From assembly GCA_963795715.1 (NCBI GenBank), contig CAWCIY010000004.1:434001-498000 (forward strand): 64,000 bases of DNA. The letters run 5' to 3'. Positions 1-9,141 of this stretch are shown in pieces (the stretch's first letter is position 1; every line of letters begins with the position of its first letter). Position numbers and translations under genes: made by a program. This DNA comes from JAFEDN01 sp963795715. GTDB taxonomy: Bacteria; Pseudomonadota; Gammaproteobacteria; Coxiellales; Coxiellaceae. The notes below the pieces were generated by a model that had not been told where the DNA came from, did no database searches, and saw only the letters and a list, made by a program, of their open reading frames with translations.

Positions 1-1015
1 GTTCCTGCCGTGCCCGCACTGAACCCATAATGACCGCATTGACGAACTCTAAGTGCGAAGGATTACACATCAATGACAAATGAATATAACCCGAAGGGGT
101 TTTCATATTGCTGGAAAAACCGTTGTGGTATTTAACATCACCAGTGGTCATGCCATAGTCTTTGGTGCCTTCGAATTCTTGAAATAATTCCAGGGGGGCT
201 TGTCCCATGATATTTAACAAAACATTCAATCGTCCTCGATGAGCCATGCCGATGACCATTTCCCGTACCGATTGGGAGGCGGCGCGTTTGGCCAGTTCTT
301 CCATCATTGGAATTAAGGCGTCGGCTCCTTCAATGGAAAATCTTTTTTGGGCAGTATATTTTCGCTCCAAATATTTTTCTAAACCGTCTGCAGCAACTAA
401 TTTTTGCAAAATGCTCAACTTAGTTTCTTTATCTAAAACAATATTAGACAGTTTTTTCTCCATGTATTCACGCAACCAGGCGCGTTCTTCTTCGTCACTG
501 ATGCGGGTATACTCAATGCCGATAGAACCACAATAAATCTTGCGTAAAGTTTCATAAATTTCACGTAAAGTGGCTTTTTCTTGGGGCAGAACTCCTCGGG
601 TTAGAAATACCTGGTCCGCATCCGCGGGCCCTAAATAGTAATAACTGAGCTCCAGACGTGGGTCTATCGGTTCTTCAAATCCTAAGGGATTAATTTTGGC
701 GTTGAGATGGCCAAAACGGCGGTAAGAAATGATCAGATAATCGACCGCTTCCTGACGCGGAGTGGTGGCAACCCCGGTGGTAACGGTTTTAGGTTGACGC
801 GCCATTTGCCTGAGCTGTTCTTGAATCCGCGCGTGTGACACTTCCTGTAATGGCGCATTGACTTGACCATTGGCCAAAACAGTAAAATAACTGCACCATT
901 CTTCGCTGACTGAATTAGGATCTTGTAAAAATTGTTCGTATAAAGACTCTATATAGGCGGCGTTGCCACCGGATAAATAGGAGGTCAACTGCCAAGATTT
1001 TAAAGAACTAGACAT
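1..1015 (-). CDS. sucA: 2-oxoglutarate dehydrogenase E1 component, N-terminal part (partial at window edge)
   Basis: The reading frame opens at ATG 1015 and stays open to base 1, so about 338 N-terminal codons are visible and the C-terminal two thirds lie outside. The translation starts MSSSLKSWQLTSYLSGGNA and holds the conserved stretch REMVIGMAHRGRLNVL followed by GDVKYHNG, typical of the thiamine-diphosphate E1 of 2-oxoglutarate dehydrogenase. The enzyme decarboxylates 2-oxoglutarate and passes the succinyl group to the E2 lipoyl arm in the TCA cycle. It starts 24 bases after the sdhB stop on the same strand, the usual sdh-suc operon order. The gene is intact as far as visible. Confidence 0.95.
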   Translation of the reverse strand, partial: MSSSLKSWQLTSYLSGGNAAYIESLYEQFLQDPNSVSEEWCSYFTVLANGQVNAPLQEVSHARIQEQLRQMARQPKTVTTGVATTPRQEAVDYLIISYRRFGHLNAKINPLGFEEPIDPRLELSYYYLGPADADQVFLTRGVLPQEKATLREIYETLRKIYCGSIGIEYTRISDEEERAWLREYMEKKLSNIVLDKETKLSILQKLVAADGLEKYLERKYTAQKRFSIEGADALIPMMEELAKRAASQSVREMVIGMAHRGRLNVLLNIMGQAPLELFQEFEGTKDYGMTTGDVKYHNGFSSNMKTPSGYIHLSLMCNPSHLEFVNAVIMGSVRARQE

Positions 1016-1039
1016 GTGGGTTTACCTTTATTTCTTTAC

Positions 1040-1762
1040 TTAATCTGTATTATGAAGCATATCCCTGCGAATTTTAGCAATGGCTTCGGAGGGATTTAAA
1101 CCCTTTGGACAAACATCAGCACAATTCATAATGGTGCGGCAACGAAATGCACTGTATGGATCTTTTAAAGCTTCTAATCGAGCGGCTGTTTCTGTGTCCC
1201 TGCTATCCGCAATAAATCGGTAAGCATTCAACAAACCGGCTGGTCCGATAAACTTTTCCGGATTCCACCAATAAGAAGGGCATGAACTGGTGCAACAAGC
1301 GCACAAAATACATTCGTACAAACCGTCCAAGCGTGCACGTTCATCTGGCGACTGTAGCCTTTCAGTTTCAGGCGGCGGGTTACTATTTTGCAGATAGGGT
1401 TTCACCTTTTCGTACTGGGTGAAAAACTGAGTCATGTCGACTATTAAATCGCAAATGATGGGAAAGCCCGGCAAAGGATTTAAAACAACCCGGTTAGGTA
1501 AATCCCGCAATTTAGTGATACAAGCTAAACCATTTCTGCCATTAATATTCATACCGTCAGAACCGCAAACCCCCTCACCGCAGGAGCGTCGAAATTTCAA
1601 AGTAGGATCTAGGATTTCTTTAATGGTTTCCAAGGCGTTGAGTAACATAGCGCCTTTTATTTTGCTGGTTTCCAGTTCATATTCCTGTATGTGCACTGGT
1701 TTATTATCTTCAGGATTGTAGCGACTAATCGCAAAGGTCATTTTACGTGATTTTTTACTCAT
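1040..1762 (-). CDS. sdhB: Succinate dehydrogenase iron-sulfur subunit
   Basis: A 240-residue protein of normal family length. It has the [2Fe-2S] region (FRRSCGEGVCGSDGMNINGR), then two ferredoxin-like cysteine clusters (CILCACCTSSCPSYWWNP and CRTIMNCADVCPKGLNP) that bind the 4Fe-4S and 3Fe-4S centres. It carries electrons from the SdhA flavin to quinone in the membrane. Its ATG overlaps the end of sdhA by 8 bases, which points to translational coupling within sdhCDAB. Confidence 0.97.
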   Translation of the reverse strand: MSKKSRKMTFAISRYNPEDNKPVHIQEYELETSKIKGAMLLNALETIKEILDPTLKFRRSCGEGVCGSDGMNINGRNGLACITKLRDLPNRVVLNPLPGFPIICDLIVDMTQFFTQYEKVKPYLQNSNPPPETERLQSPDERARLDGLYECILCACCTSSCPSYWWNPEKFIGPAGLLNAYRFIADSRDTETAARLEALKDPYSAFRCRTIMNCADVCPKGLNPSEAIAKIRRDMLHNTD

Positions 1763-3527
1763 AACTTTCTTCTCGATCTTTTAATCGGAACGGCGGTACA
1801 TATTTGGGGCTTTGGTTAACCGGTCTGGACCCCAAACGGCCATCTTGGAAATAAATGGAATGCTTAAAATAATTCACATCGTCCCTATTTGGATAATCAT
1901 AACGAGAATGGGCGCCCCGACTCTCCTTACGTTCATTGGCGCAGACAGCTGTCGCCAAAGCGATTGCCATCAGATTATCTAATTCTAGCATCTCTACACG
2001 GGTAGTATTAAAAATTTGGCTTCGATCTTTTAATTGAGCCTGTTGTAATCTTTGGGCGAGACCTTGTAACTTATTCAAGCCAGGCTCCATATGACCTTGA
2101 TCCCGGAAAACTCCAAAATTATTTTGCATAACTTCTCGCATTTCCCGACGAATGGCTATTGGATCTTCAGTGTTGTTGGGGTTTTCCCAACGCGCTAATC
2201 GCGCCTGGATGCGGTCAAGATCTGCAGGGTCATACGCAATTTCTTGGGTATGTTCGCGTAAAGTTTTTTCTAAATGAATACCTGCCGACCTACCGAATAC
2301 AATGAGATCTAATAACGAATTCGTACCCAATCGATTGGCGCCATGCACAGAAACACAGGCACATTCGCCGGCGGCAAAAAGACCTGGGACCACACGGTCT
2401 TGGCCGTTTTTATCCTGGGTAATGACTTGAGCATTAATATTTGTGGGAATGCCCCCCATCATATAATGACAAGTGGGAACTACCGGAATAGGTTCTTTAA
2501 TCGGATCTACATTGGCGAAAGCCATAGAGAGTTCACGTATGCCAGGTAGGCGGTTCTTAATGAGATCGGCTCCCAAATGATCCAGTTTTAACAGCACGTG
2601 ATCTTTATCAGGCCCCGCACCATTTCCCGCCAATATTTCCATAATGATGGAGCGAGAAACCACATCTCGGCAATCCAAATCTTTCAAATGGGGCGAATAG
2701 CGCTCCATAAAACGTTCGCCATTCTTATTTAATAGATAACCACCCTCCCCGCGCACACCTTCACTGATTAAACAGCCTACTCCAGCGATGCCTGTGGGAT
2801 GAAATTGCCAGAATTCCATATCTTGTAAAGGATAGCCTGCGCGCAAAACCATGGCCAAACCATCTCCAGTGTTAATATAAGCATTCGAAGTGGTGGCATA
2901 AATTCGGCCTGCCCCCCCGGTAGCCAGCACTGTGGCGCGAGCTTTAAAAAAGACGATCTCTCCGGTTTCTATGCACATGGCAACGACCCCAGCCACTCCA
3001 CCGGTGCTATTTTTTACTAAATCGATGGCGTACCACTCATTATAAAAATGGGTTTTGGCTTCCAAATTTTTTTGGAACATGGTGTGCACCATGGCGTGAC
3101 CCGTTCGGTCTGCCGCTGAACACGTGCGTTTGGTCGGTTCACCGCCATAATTTTGGGTATGGCCGCCAAAGGCCCGTTGATAAATTTTACCATTGTCCAA
3201 ACGTGAAAATGGCAGGCCCATGTGCTCCAATTCATACACGGAAGCTGGTGCGTTTTGACACATGTATTCAATGGCGTCTTGATCGCCCAAATAGTCAGAG
3301 CCATTGACGGTATCATACATATGCCATTCCCAATGGTCTTCCACTACATTACCTAAGGCTGCAGCGATGCCGCCTTGGGCTGAAACCGTATGGGAACGGG
3401 TCGGATACACTTTGGAAATCACTGCAACTTTATAATTAGATTGCGCCAGTTGCAAAGCAGCGCGTAACCCTGCGCCTCCCGCACCGACAATGACTGCATC
3501 AAATTGCTTTTGATTGATAGGCGACAT
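1755..3527 (-). CDS. sdhA: Succinate dehydrogenase flavoprotein subunit
   Basis: A 590-residue protein. The N-terminal FAD-binding Rossmann motif (VIVGAGGAGLRAALQLA), the FAD attachment region around SHTVSAQGGIAAALGN, and the substrate/catalytic region (HPTGI...RGEGGYLLN) and HGANRLGTNSLLDL are all present. It oxidises succinate to fumarate as the catalytic subunit of complex II. The start is ATG 3527, 11 bases downstream of the sdhD stop. The C-terminus ends in the usual RLKDREESYE form. Confidence 0.98.
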   Translation of the reverse strand: MSPINQKQFDAVIVGAGGAGLRAALQLAQSNYKVAVISKVYPTRSHTVSAQGGIAAALGNVVEDHWEWHMYDTVNGSDYLGDQDAIEYMCQNAPASVYELEHMGLPFSRLDNGKIYQRAFGGHTQNYGGEPTKRTCSAADRTGHAMVHTMFQKNLEAKTHFYNEWYAIDLVKNSTGGVAGVVAMCIETGEIVFFKARATVLATGGAGRIYATTSNAYINTGDGLAMVLRAGYPLQDMEFWQFHPTGIAGVGCLISEGVRGEGGYLLNKNGERFMERYSPHLKDLDCRDVVSRSIIMEILAGNGAGPDKDHVLLKLDHLGADLIKNRLPGIRELSMAFANVDPIKEPIPVVPTCHYMMGGIPTNINAQVITQDKNGQDRVVPGLFAAGECACVSVHGANRLGTNSLLDLIVFGRSAGIHLEKTLREHTQEIAYDPADLDRIQARLARWENPNNTEDPIAIRREMREVMQNNFGVFRDQGHMEPGLNKLQGLAQRLQQAQLKDRSQIFNTTRVEMLELDNLMAIALATAVCANERKESRGAHSRYDYPNRDDVNYFKHSIYFQDGRLGSRPVNQSPKYVPPFRLKDREESYE

Positions 3528-3538
3528 ATTGATTCCGA

Positions 3539-3871
3539 TTACACTAAAATTTCAATACCCCAAAAAACATAACCCAATAATAAAATGATGACCAATGACT
3601 GCAACACTATACGAATACCGGTAATTTTTACGTAGTCAGTCAAAACTGTCCACAATCCAATCCAAGTATGCCAAAGAATAGCGAGCAGCGTGATGACTGT
3701 CGCAATTTTCATAAGAATATTATCGAATAATTTATGCCACTGGGTAAAATCAACTGGTTGATGATTGATTAAATACAATCCTAAAAAAATAAAATACAAA
3801 CCAATAATCACTGCGGTAATTCGCTGAATTAACCAGTTGCGCAGCCCGGCATGAGAAGATCTTACGACCAT
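3539..3871 (-). CDS. sdhD: Succinate dehydrogenase membrane anchor subunit
   Basis: A 110-residue hydrophobic protein with three predicted membrane spans (around residues 16-36, 53-78 and 83-107) and the family motif LIQRITAVIIGLYFIF near the N-terminus. H64 in LWHTWIGLWTVLTDYVK is the likely haem b ligand region, and DYVK lies near the quinone site. It anchors SdhAB to the inner membrane. It overlaps the sdhC stop by 10 bases and precedes sdhA. Assignment rests on position and hydropathy as much as on sequence. Confidence 0.9.
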   Translation of the reverse strand: MVVRSSHAGLRNWLIQRITAVIIGLYFIFLGLYLINHQPVDFTQWHKLFDNILMKIATVITLLAILWHTWIGLWTVLTDYVKITGIRIVLQSLVIILLLGYVFWGIEILV

Positions 3872-4236
3872 ATCCAGAATCCCATTAATAATATGACGAT
3901 AACAGTGATTATCATAACCAAATAAGCGCTCACGCGACCGCTGCGGAGGGTTTCACCCCATCCCATATCCATGAGGAGATGTCTTATACCCGCAAAAAAA
4001 TGTCCAGCCAAAGCTGAAATCACAATCCATACCAATAGTTTCATCCCAGGATCAGCAAGAATCCGAATTAAACGATCAAAGCTTGGTTGCGAGATCAAAG
4101 ACAAGCTGAGTAAATACAACAATAAAGGCAAACCTAAAAAAATAACTAGTCCTGAAATCCTGTGCAAAATGGACACAACGGCAGGTAGAGGGAATTTAAT
4201 CCGCCACAAATTTAAAAAGATCGGTCGAGCTTTCAC
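3862..4236 (-). CDS. sdhC: Succinate dehydrogenase cytochrome b556 subunit
   Basis: Begins KARPIFLNLWRIKFPLPAVV and holds the signature SILHRISG plus HFFAGIRHLLMDMGW, whose histidine is the usual haem b ligand. There are three membrane spans. The reading frame could begin at GTG 4260, but I chose GTG 4236. It has an AAAAGGAA ribosome-binding site about 8 bases upstream and gives the usual N-terminus. First gene of sdhCDAB-sucA, with a promoter just upstream (4270-4299). Confidence 0.92.
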   Translation of the reverse strand: MKARPIFLNLWRIKFPLPAVVSILHRISGLVIFLGLPLLLYLLSLSLISQPSFDRLIRILADPGMKLLVWIVISALAGHFFAGIRHLLMDMGWGETLRSGRVSAYLVMIITVIVILLMGFWIWS

Positions 4237-4269
4237 GGTGCAGTTCCTTTTAAAAATCACTGGTCTGGG

Positions 4270-4299
4270 ATTATATTATTAAGAGTAATTCCCGGTCAA
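4270..4299 (-). promoter_or_regulatory. Probable sigma-70 promoter of the sdh operon
   Basis: On the minus strand, TTGACC (4299-4294) is followed after 18 bases by a perfect TATAAT (4275-4270). The expected start of transcription lies near 4263, about 27 bases before the chosen sdhC GTG. The position and near-consensus boxes fit the head of the sdhCDAB-suc operon. Seen by eye only. Confidence 0.6.
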
Positions 4300-4561
4300 C
4301 GGAAATTGATGCTAGGTCTGTCCCTGATCTTACACGAAAGAGATCAATTACAGTTGCACCCAATTAGAAAAACTCTCTAATAATGCGATTGCCATGTTGC
4401 AGCATCCGAAGATTTGAAGAAAACGCAAGAATGTTTATAATGCTGATAGCCATGGTATCTAGTGCGTAGGTACTCGTGGTTAGTGCCCATCCAATCCCCA
4501 TTGGATGGTGCACGCTTGTTCTACTCAACTTGTTTTCATAAAACAACTTGGATATTTCCCC
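4300..4561. other. Intergenic region between sdhC and lpxH
   Basis: Divergent spacer between the sdh promoter and lpxH. I see no convincing open reading frame or RNA here. A longer lpxH start at 4505 is possible but lacks a ribosome-binding site. Confidence 0.4.
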
Positions 4562-5284
4562 ATGGCCACCTTTTTTATTTCTGACCTACACTTGCAAGCG
4601 GATGAACCGAAAATAACCGCTGCTTTTTTATATTTTTTACAAGAAATAGCCCCTCAAGCCGACGCCTTGTATATACTGGGGGATTTATTTGAAGCTTGGA
4701 TCGGTGATGATGATTTATCTTACTTTAATACCCAAATCATTCAGGCGCTGAAACAAGCCACTGATAAAGGGTTACCCATTTATTTTATGCGCGGCAACCG
4801 CGACTTTTTGATTGGTACACGTTTTATGGCTGCAACCGGAATGAAGCTGCTCGCAGACCCCACGGTTATAGAACTTTATGGTGTTCCTACTTTGTTAATG
4901 CATGGCGACAGCCTTTGCACTTTAGATAAAAAACATCAAAGAGCCCGCCTTCTGACTCTCAATCCATTGCTCCAGCGCATAGCCTTGAGTTTACCACTCG
5001 CTTGGCGTCGCCGTGGCAGTCTGTGGATTCGTGGCAAAAGCCGTCAACATCAAAAAAATTCTACTGAATATATTCTCGATGTGACTTCGAAAGCGGTTTT
5101 GCAAGCAATGCAATTTCATCATGTTAATCAATTGATTCACGGCCACACTCACCGGCCGGATATTCACATGCTGCCTTATGGCAAACGCATTGTTCTAGGA
5201 GCCTGGCATCACACCGGCCATTTTCTTTCTTATGATACAAAAATAGGATTTAAGCCCCATACTTTTCCTCTAAAGTCTGAGTAG
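4562..5284 (+). CDS. lpxH: UDP-2,3-diacylglucosamine diphosphatase
   Basis: A 240-residue calcineurin-like metallophosphoesterase. The metal-binding motifs appear in order: ISDLHL, LGDLFEAWIGDD, RGNRDF, MHGDSLCTLD and IHGHTHRPD. It removes UMP from UDP-2,3-diacylglucosamine in lipid A synthesis at the inner-membrane surface. The frame extends upstream to ATG 4505, but family alignment begins at MATFFISDLHL (ATG 4562), so that start is used. Its 3' end overlaps the convergent nuclease gene by 35 bases. Confidence 0.93.
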   Translation: MATFFISDLHLQADEPKITAAFLYFLQEIAPQADALYILGDLFEAWIGDDDLSYFNTQIIQALKQATDKGLPIYFMRGNRDFLIGTRFMAATGMKLLADPTVIELYGVPTLLMHGDSLCTLDKKHQRARLLTLNPLLQRIALSLPLAWRRRGSLWIRGKSRQHQKNSTEYILDVTSKAVLQAMQFHHVNQLIHGHTHRPDIHMLPYGKRIVLGAWHHTGHFLSYDTKIGFKPHTFPLKSE

Positions 5285-6008
5285 CACATTCTAGCAACAA
5301 TGGCGCATGATCAGAAACTTCATCGGGTAAAACAGAAAATGAGTTAACTTTAATATCAGGGGAAATAAAAATATAGTCAGCGTATTTTTCATCTTTGGGA
5401 TAAAATCGAGTGCGCGTAGAACGAATATCATATGTTTGAATAAGATTTTTCATGTTTTTTTCCAAAATCTTTATACTTTCCGTATCCGGTCTTAAATTAA
5501 AATCTCCACAAAGAATTTTTGCTGTATCGAAAGAATCTATAAATGACTTAATTCGTTGCGACTGAAGAATTCTGTCCAGAGTATCCGTCTTTCCCCTGCC
5601 ATTCCAAAGCCCGTGGACATTAAAAATAGAATAGAGGTGGTGATTAGATCGGCATTTTATCCATTGCAAATTTCGAGAATGAGTAGGGCCAATGCCAGAA
5701 TAGTTCGAGTTTTCATAAATGGAAATATCGCCTTCTTCTAATATTTCTACAGTTTTTTTAACAAACACACCTATTCCATAAAAATTATGGACTACCGGTT
5801 TAAATAAGGCATAAAACTCTGGCAGTAATGTTCGCAATTCCGTAAAAATATCTAAATGAACTGCTCTATCATCGGTAGAAATTTTATAAGGGGCCTGATG
5901 ATAAACTTCTTGAAAGCAAAAAATATCCACATCGCGATAGGATGCGATAAACTGCAAAAGAGCCTGCTTTACGTGGCCGCCCCAAATATTAAGTGAAATC
6001 AATTTCAT
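5250..6008 (-). CDS. Endonuclease/exonuclease/phosphatase family protein
   Basis: A 252-residue protein with the fold's motifs: SLNIWGG at the N-terminus, CFQEVYH (metal-binding Glu), CGDFNLRPD (catalytic Asp/Asn) and SDHAPLLLE (catalytic His) at the C-terminus. The superfamily includes DNases, sphingomyelinases and lipid phosphatases, and the substrate cannot be told. No signal peptide is seen, so it is probably cytoplasmic. It starts 5 bases after the pdxJ stop on the same strand, so the two are likely co-transcribed. Confidence 0.85.
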   Translation of the reverse strand: MKLISLNIWGGHVKQALLQFIASYRDVDIFCFQEVYHQAPYKISTDDRAVHLDIFTELRTLLPEFYALFKPVVHNFYGIGVFVKKTVEILEEGDISIYENSNYSGIGPTHSRNLQWIKCRSNHHLYSIFNVHGLWNGRGKTDTLDRILQSQRIKSFIDSFDTAKILCGDFNLRPDTESIKILEKNMKNLIQTYDIRSTRTRFYPKDEKYADYIFISPDIKVNSFSVLPDEVSDHAPLLLECATQTLEEKYGA

Positions 6009-6013
6009 TTATG

Positions 6014-6751
6014 TCAAATTCTAGCGCGTTGCATGATTAACCGCATTTTGCTTACCGCAGCCTCCATGCCCCAAAAAACTGCATAGGCAATGATACTGTG
6101 GCCGATATTGAGTTCATTCATCTGGGGAATAGCGGCGATGGGTTGGACATTTTCATAATTGAGACCATGACCCGCGTTGACTATTAAACCTAATTCAGCA
6201 GCATATTGGGTCGCTATTTGTAACCGTTGTAATTGCTCTTCTTTTCCCTCAACCGTTGTTGCTTCAGCGTATTGTCCTGTGGTTAATTCCACTACGGGAG
6301 CTTGGCAGCGTTTGGCCGCTTCGATTTGTGCTGAATCCGGATCAATAAAAAGAGAAACCGTAATTCCAGCAGACGTCAATCGTTCGCAAGCTTCTTTCAC
6401 TTTTTTTTCTTGCGCCAGTACGTTCAATCCACCTTCGGTAGTTAATTCGGCTCTCTTTTCCGGAACTATGCAACAATTTTCTGGTTTAACTTTTGTGGCG
6501 ATTCCGATCATTTCTTCCGTGAGCGCCATTTCTAAGTTAAGCGGAATGTGAATTTCTTGCTTCATTTTGAATAAATCAGCATCTTGAATATGACGCCGGT
6601 CTTCACGCAAATGCAAAGTCAATCCATCCGCGCCAGCCTTCACCGCCATTAACGCAGCCATGACTGGGTCCGGATAATCTACTCCACGTGCTTGCCGCAA
6701 AGTAGCCACATGATCGATGTTTACCCCTAAACGAATAGTATTCTGTTTCAT
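6014..6751 (-). CDS. pdxJ: Pyridoxine 5'-phosphate synthase
   Basis: A 245-residue TIM-barrel enzyme that condenses 1-deoxyxylulose 5-phosphate with 3-amino-2-oxopropyl phosphate to make pyridoxine 5'-phosphate. Diagnostic segments are LGVNIDHVATLRQARG, LHLREDRRHIQD, CIVPEKR, VSLFIDPD, VELTTGQYA and NAGHGLNYENV. The frame extends upstream to 6796, but ATG 6751 has an AAAGGAG site at correct spacing and matches the family N-terminus. Confidence 0.95.
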   Translation of the reverse strand: MKQNTIRLGVNIDHVATLRQARGVDYPDPVMAALMAVKAGADGLTLHLREDRRHIQDADLFKMKQEIHIPLNLEMALTEEMIGIATKVKPENCCIVPEKRAELTTEGGLNVLAQEKKVKEACERLTSAGITVSLFIDPDSAQIEAAKRCQAPVVELTTGQYAEATTVEGKEEQLQRLQIATQYAAELGLIVNAGHGLNYENVQPIAAIPQMNELNIGHSIIAYAVFWGMEAAVSKMRLIMQRARI

Positions 6752-6773
6752 GCTTTTAGTAACTCCTTTAATA

Positions 6774-7166
6774 TTATATTTTTTTATATGGCACAAAAAC
6801 GTTTTTAACCATGGGAAAATGCTTTTTATTTAAAGTGATCAGTCTCGCTTGATAGAATTCAGCAGAGGCTGCGATAATCGCATCTGCAAGGCCTGTTCCA
6901 TAACTTTTACCATAATCACGACGATACAAACCGCCTTTTTGTGCGATATCAGCATCTACTTCAACTATTTCAAAAGCTTGAAAAAATTTTTCCATAGCAG
7001 AACGCTCTTTCCCCTCTCTTACTCCAGCAAACAACTCCGCAATGGTTATCACTGATAGATAGCATGCACTGGTTTCAATTTTATTTTCTAAAAAATTAAC
7101 TGCTTGTGAAATATTACGAAGATAATCAATCAGCACATCAGTATCGATTAACAATTTTTCCGTCAA
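6774..7166 (-). CDS. vapC: PIN-domain toxin, VapC family
   Basis: A 130-residue PIN-domain RNase. The acidic residues that bind the metal are visible: D8 in LLIDTDVLIDYL, E43 in TIAELFAG and D94 in GLADAIIAA, with a final TLNKKHF. VapC toxins cleave tRNA or rRNA when their antitoxin is degraded. Translation begins at TTG 7166, with an AGGAG site 7 bases upstream, inside the end of the antitoxin gene. The spacing to vapB is 3 bases. Confidence 0.9.
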   Translation of the reverse strand: MTEKLLIDTDVLIDYLRNISQAVNFLENKIETSACYLSVITIAELFAGVREGKERSAMEKFFQAFEIVEVDADIAQKGGLYRRDYGKSYGTGLADAIIAASAEFYQARLITLNKKHFPMVKNVFVPYKKI

Positions 7167-7169
7167 ACG

Positions 7170-7409
7170 TTAACTCCTATCAAATTCTCTGCGTAATTTA
7201 GCAAAATCCGGCAAATCCGATCGATCTTCCCACAAACCTTTAACAGCTTGCAGTGCGATCATTTTATCACGTTTTTTTTCCAATTTATGTTGGATTAACA
7301 AGTCAATTGCTTCACGTATTAACTCGCTTTGCGATTTTCCTGTTTCCTCACTGAGGAGATTCAATTCTTTTTTTTCAATTTCGGTTATATAAATTTGTGA
7401 TCTTAACAT
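7170..7409 (-). CDS. vapB: Ribbon-helix-helix antitoxin, VapB/CopG type
   Basis: About 79 residues with a ribbon-helix-helix N-terminus (QIYITEIEKKELNLLSEETG, then SQSELIREAIDLLI) that would bind its own promoter, and a C-terminal tail likely to wrap the toxin. I use ATG 7409; an upstream ATG at 7427 in frame would add six residues. It lies directly before vapC and behind a good promoter. Autoregulation is the family norm. Confidence 0.85.
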   Translation of the reverse strand: MLRSQIYITEIEKKELNLLSEETGKSQSELIREAIDLLIQHKLEKKRDKMIALQAVKGLWEDRSDLPDFAKLRREFDRS

Positions 7410-7442
7410 AAATTCCCATAAACACATACATTAGGTGTATAC

Positions 7443-7471
7443 ATTATATAAGGGCTTATTTAAAAAAGCAA
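7443..7471 (-). promoter_or_regulatory. Probable promoter of vapBC
   Basis: On the minus strand, TTGCTT (7471-7466), a 17-base spacer and TATAAT (7448-7443) precede vapB. The expected start is near 7436. Imperfectly repeated ATGTATACAC / ATGTATGTGT just downstream could be the antitoxin operator. Confidence 0.5.
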
Positions 7472-8140
7472 CTCCCTACTTTTCAATGGTTTTGAACCTA
7501 AATGTTGACTCAACACCAAACGCATTAGCCGCTTAGCCGCCAGTAAGTCCTCGGAATTATCCCATGTCTCAGTTTGTAAAGCCAACAAACTACGCCCTAA
7601 AAAAACTGACTCACGGTGATCGGCTGAGCTTTCACAGGGTAAAAAACCTTGCTCGGGCCGCCAACGGTAATATTCTTGTGGATTTACTTGAAAAGACAAA
7701 CCATAACCAAGATTTTCTAATAGTCGCTTTTCAAACCGACGCAAAATAATCGGTGGCGATTCTGCTTGCGCTAATTTTTGCAAAGCCATTTGATAATCGA
7801 TAAAAATTTCAGGATATGCATCTTCTTTAGGTAATAAGCGCAACAGTAATTCATTTAAATAAAATGCGCACAGCAAACCTTGTCCATTCAAGGAAAGAGG
7901 AGCCGCAGATAATTCCAAATGATTTAGATTTTTTAATTCTCGTAGTCCATTCCAAGAAGCTAACAATGGTGAAAATAACTGCAAATATCCTTTGAAACGA
8001 GATTTTGGCCCGCGTGCACTACGAGCCAGCACTGCTACGCGACCGTATTGCTGTGAAAAAAAATCCACAATTAAACTGCTATTTTGGTAGGGTCGATGAT
8101 GTAAAACAAAAACCGGTTCTAACTGCACACGCTGTGTCAC
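7460..8140 (-). CDS. recO: DNA repair protein RecO
   Basis: A 226-residue protein matching RecO in length. The OB-fold N-terminus is VFVLHHRPYQNSSLIVDFFS, followed by GRVAVLARSARGPKS and the helical core containing AFYLNELLLRLLPKEDAYPE. It loads RecA on SSB-coated DNA with RecR. The start is GTG 8140. It lies about 107 bases after the end of era, in the rnc-era-recO order common in gammaproteobacteria. Confidence 0.92.
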   Translation of the reverse strand: MTQRVQLEPVFVLHHRPYQNSSLIVDFFSQQYGRVAVLARSARGPKSRFKGYLQLFSPLLASWNGLRELKNLNHLELSAAPLSLNGQGLLCAFYLNELLLRLLPKEDAYPEIFIDYQMALQKLAQAESPPIILRRFEKRLLENLGYGLSFQVNPQEYYRWRPEQGFLPCESSADHRESVFLGRSLLALQTETWDNSEDLLAAKRLMRLVLSQHLGSKPLKSRELLF

Positions 8141-8212
8141 GAAAACTCTCCAAATACCACTTTACACAATGGGGGTTCGCAAGGGGGAGAAATGTGATTC
8201 TTCCCCTTCATT

Positions 8213-8241
8213 CCTGCATTTGGGCTTTGCCCAAGTGCAGG
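8213..8241. repeat. Hairpin between era and recO
   Basis: An imperfect inverted repeat, CCTGCATTTGGGC paired with GCCCAAGTGCAGG across a three-base loop, between the end of era and the start of recO. There is no T-tract, so it is more likely a palindromic repeat or mRNA processing stem than a terminator. Confidence 0.4.
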
Positions 8242-8247
8242 TCAGGA

Positions 8248-9141
8248 TTAGCTGCCGAAACCTAATTGCCGCAACAAAGTTTCATTATCCGACCAGCCAC
8301 TTTTGACTTTGACCCATAATTTTAAAAAGACCTTTTTTTCTAGATATTTTTCTAAATCCAAACGCGCCGCTGCGACCGACTGCTTTTAAGCGCTCCCCGC
8401 CCTCGCCAATAATAATCGGTTTTTGGCTGACTTTCTCTACCCAAATGATCGCAGCAATTCGCACAATTTCCGGCTCGCTCTTCAAAAGCTTCCATAGTCA
8501 CCGTGAGGGCATATGGCAATTCTTGCCCGAGCGAGCGCATTAATTTTTCACGCACAGTTTCGGCAGCAATAAAACTGGTCATTACGGTCCGTCAATTGAT
8601 CGTCAGGAAATAAATGCATTTGCTCAGGTAAACAAGTACTCAAACATACGTTCCAAATCCGGCAATTGATCGCCGTTTTTAGCGCTGATGGGAATTATTT
8701 TATAAAACGGAAAACGCTTGGCCGCTGCTTCCAGATAAGGCAATAACTGCGAACGCGATCGCTCAACTTATCAATTTTATTGACCGCCAATATCACCGGT
8801 ACACTGACTTTACTGTAATTGTTTTAACACCCAATCATCTTGCTCAGTCCATCTTCGGGCGTCGACTAAAAATAATATCACATCCACATCATGCAAGGCG
8901 CTGAGCGCAGTACGATTCATATACCGATTTAAAGCCTGACCTTGATGCTCGTGTAAGCCAGGAGTATCTACATAAACAAATTGAGTTTCACCCACCGTTT
9001 TTACCCCCAAAATACGGTGGCGGGTGGTTTGCGGTTTGCGGGAAGTAATACTGATTTTTTGTCCCAGCAAATGATTTAGCAAAGTCGATTTGCCCACATT
9101 CGGGCGACCGATAATAGCAACGTAGCCACATTATGTGTCAT
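8248..9141 (-). pseudogene. era: GTPase Era with about seven frame disruptions
   Basis: Reading across frames gives a nearly complete Era of normal length. MTHNVAT then GRPNVGKSTLLNHLLGQKIS (G1), the DTPGLHEHQG region (G3), AVNKIDKLS (G4), ISAKNGDQLPDLE, then FIAAETVREKLMRSLGQELP and the KH-domain region PIIIGEGGERLKAVG. Single-base indels are needed near 9117, 8813, 8757, 8640, 8573, 8480 and 8385. Era binds 16S rRNA during 30S assembly and is normally essential. Few substitutions accompany the indels. That fits a local sequence-quality problem as well as, or better than, true decay. The start overlaps rnc in an ATGA. Confidence 0.8.

Noticed and set aside
246..536. Plus-strand frame of 96 codons at the left edge
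   Set aside because: It is antisense to sucA, whose motifs are clear on the minus strand.
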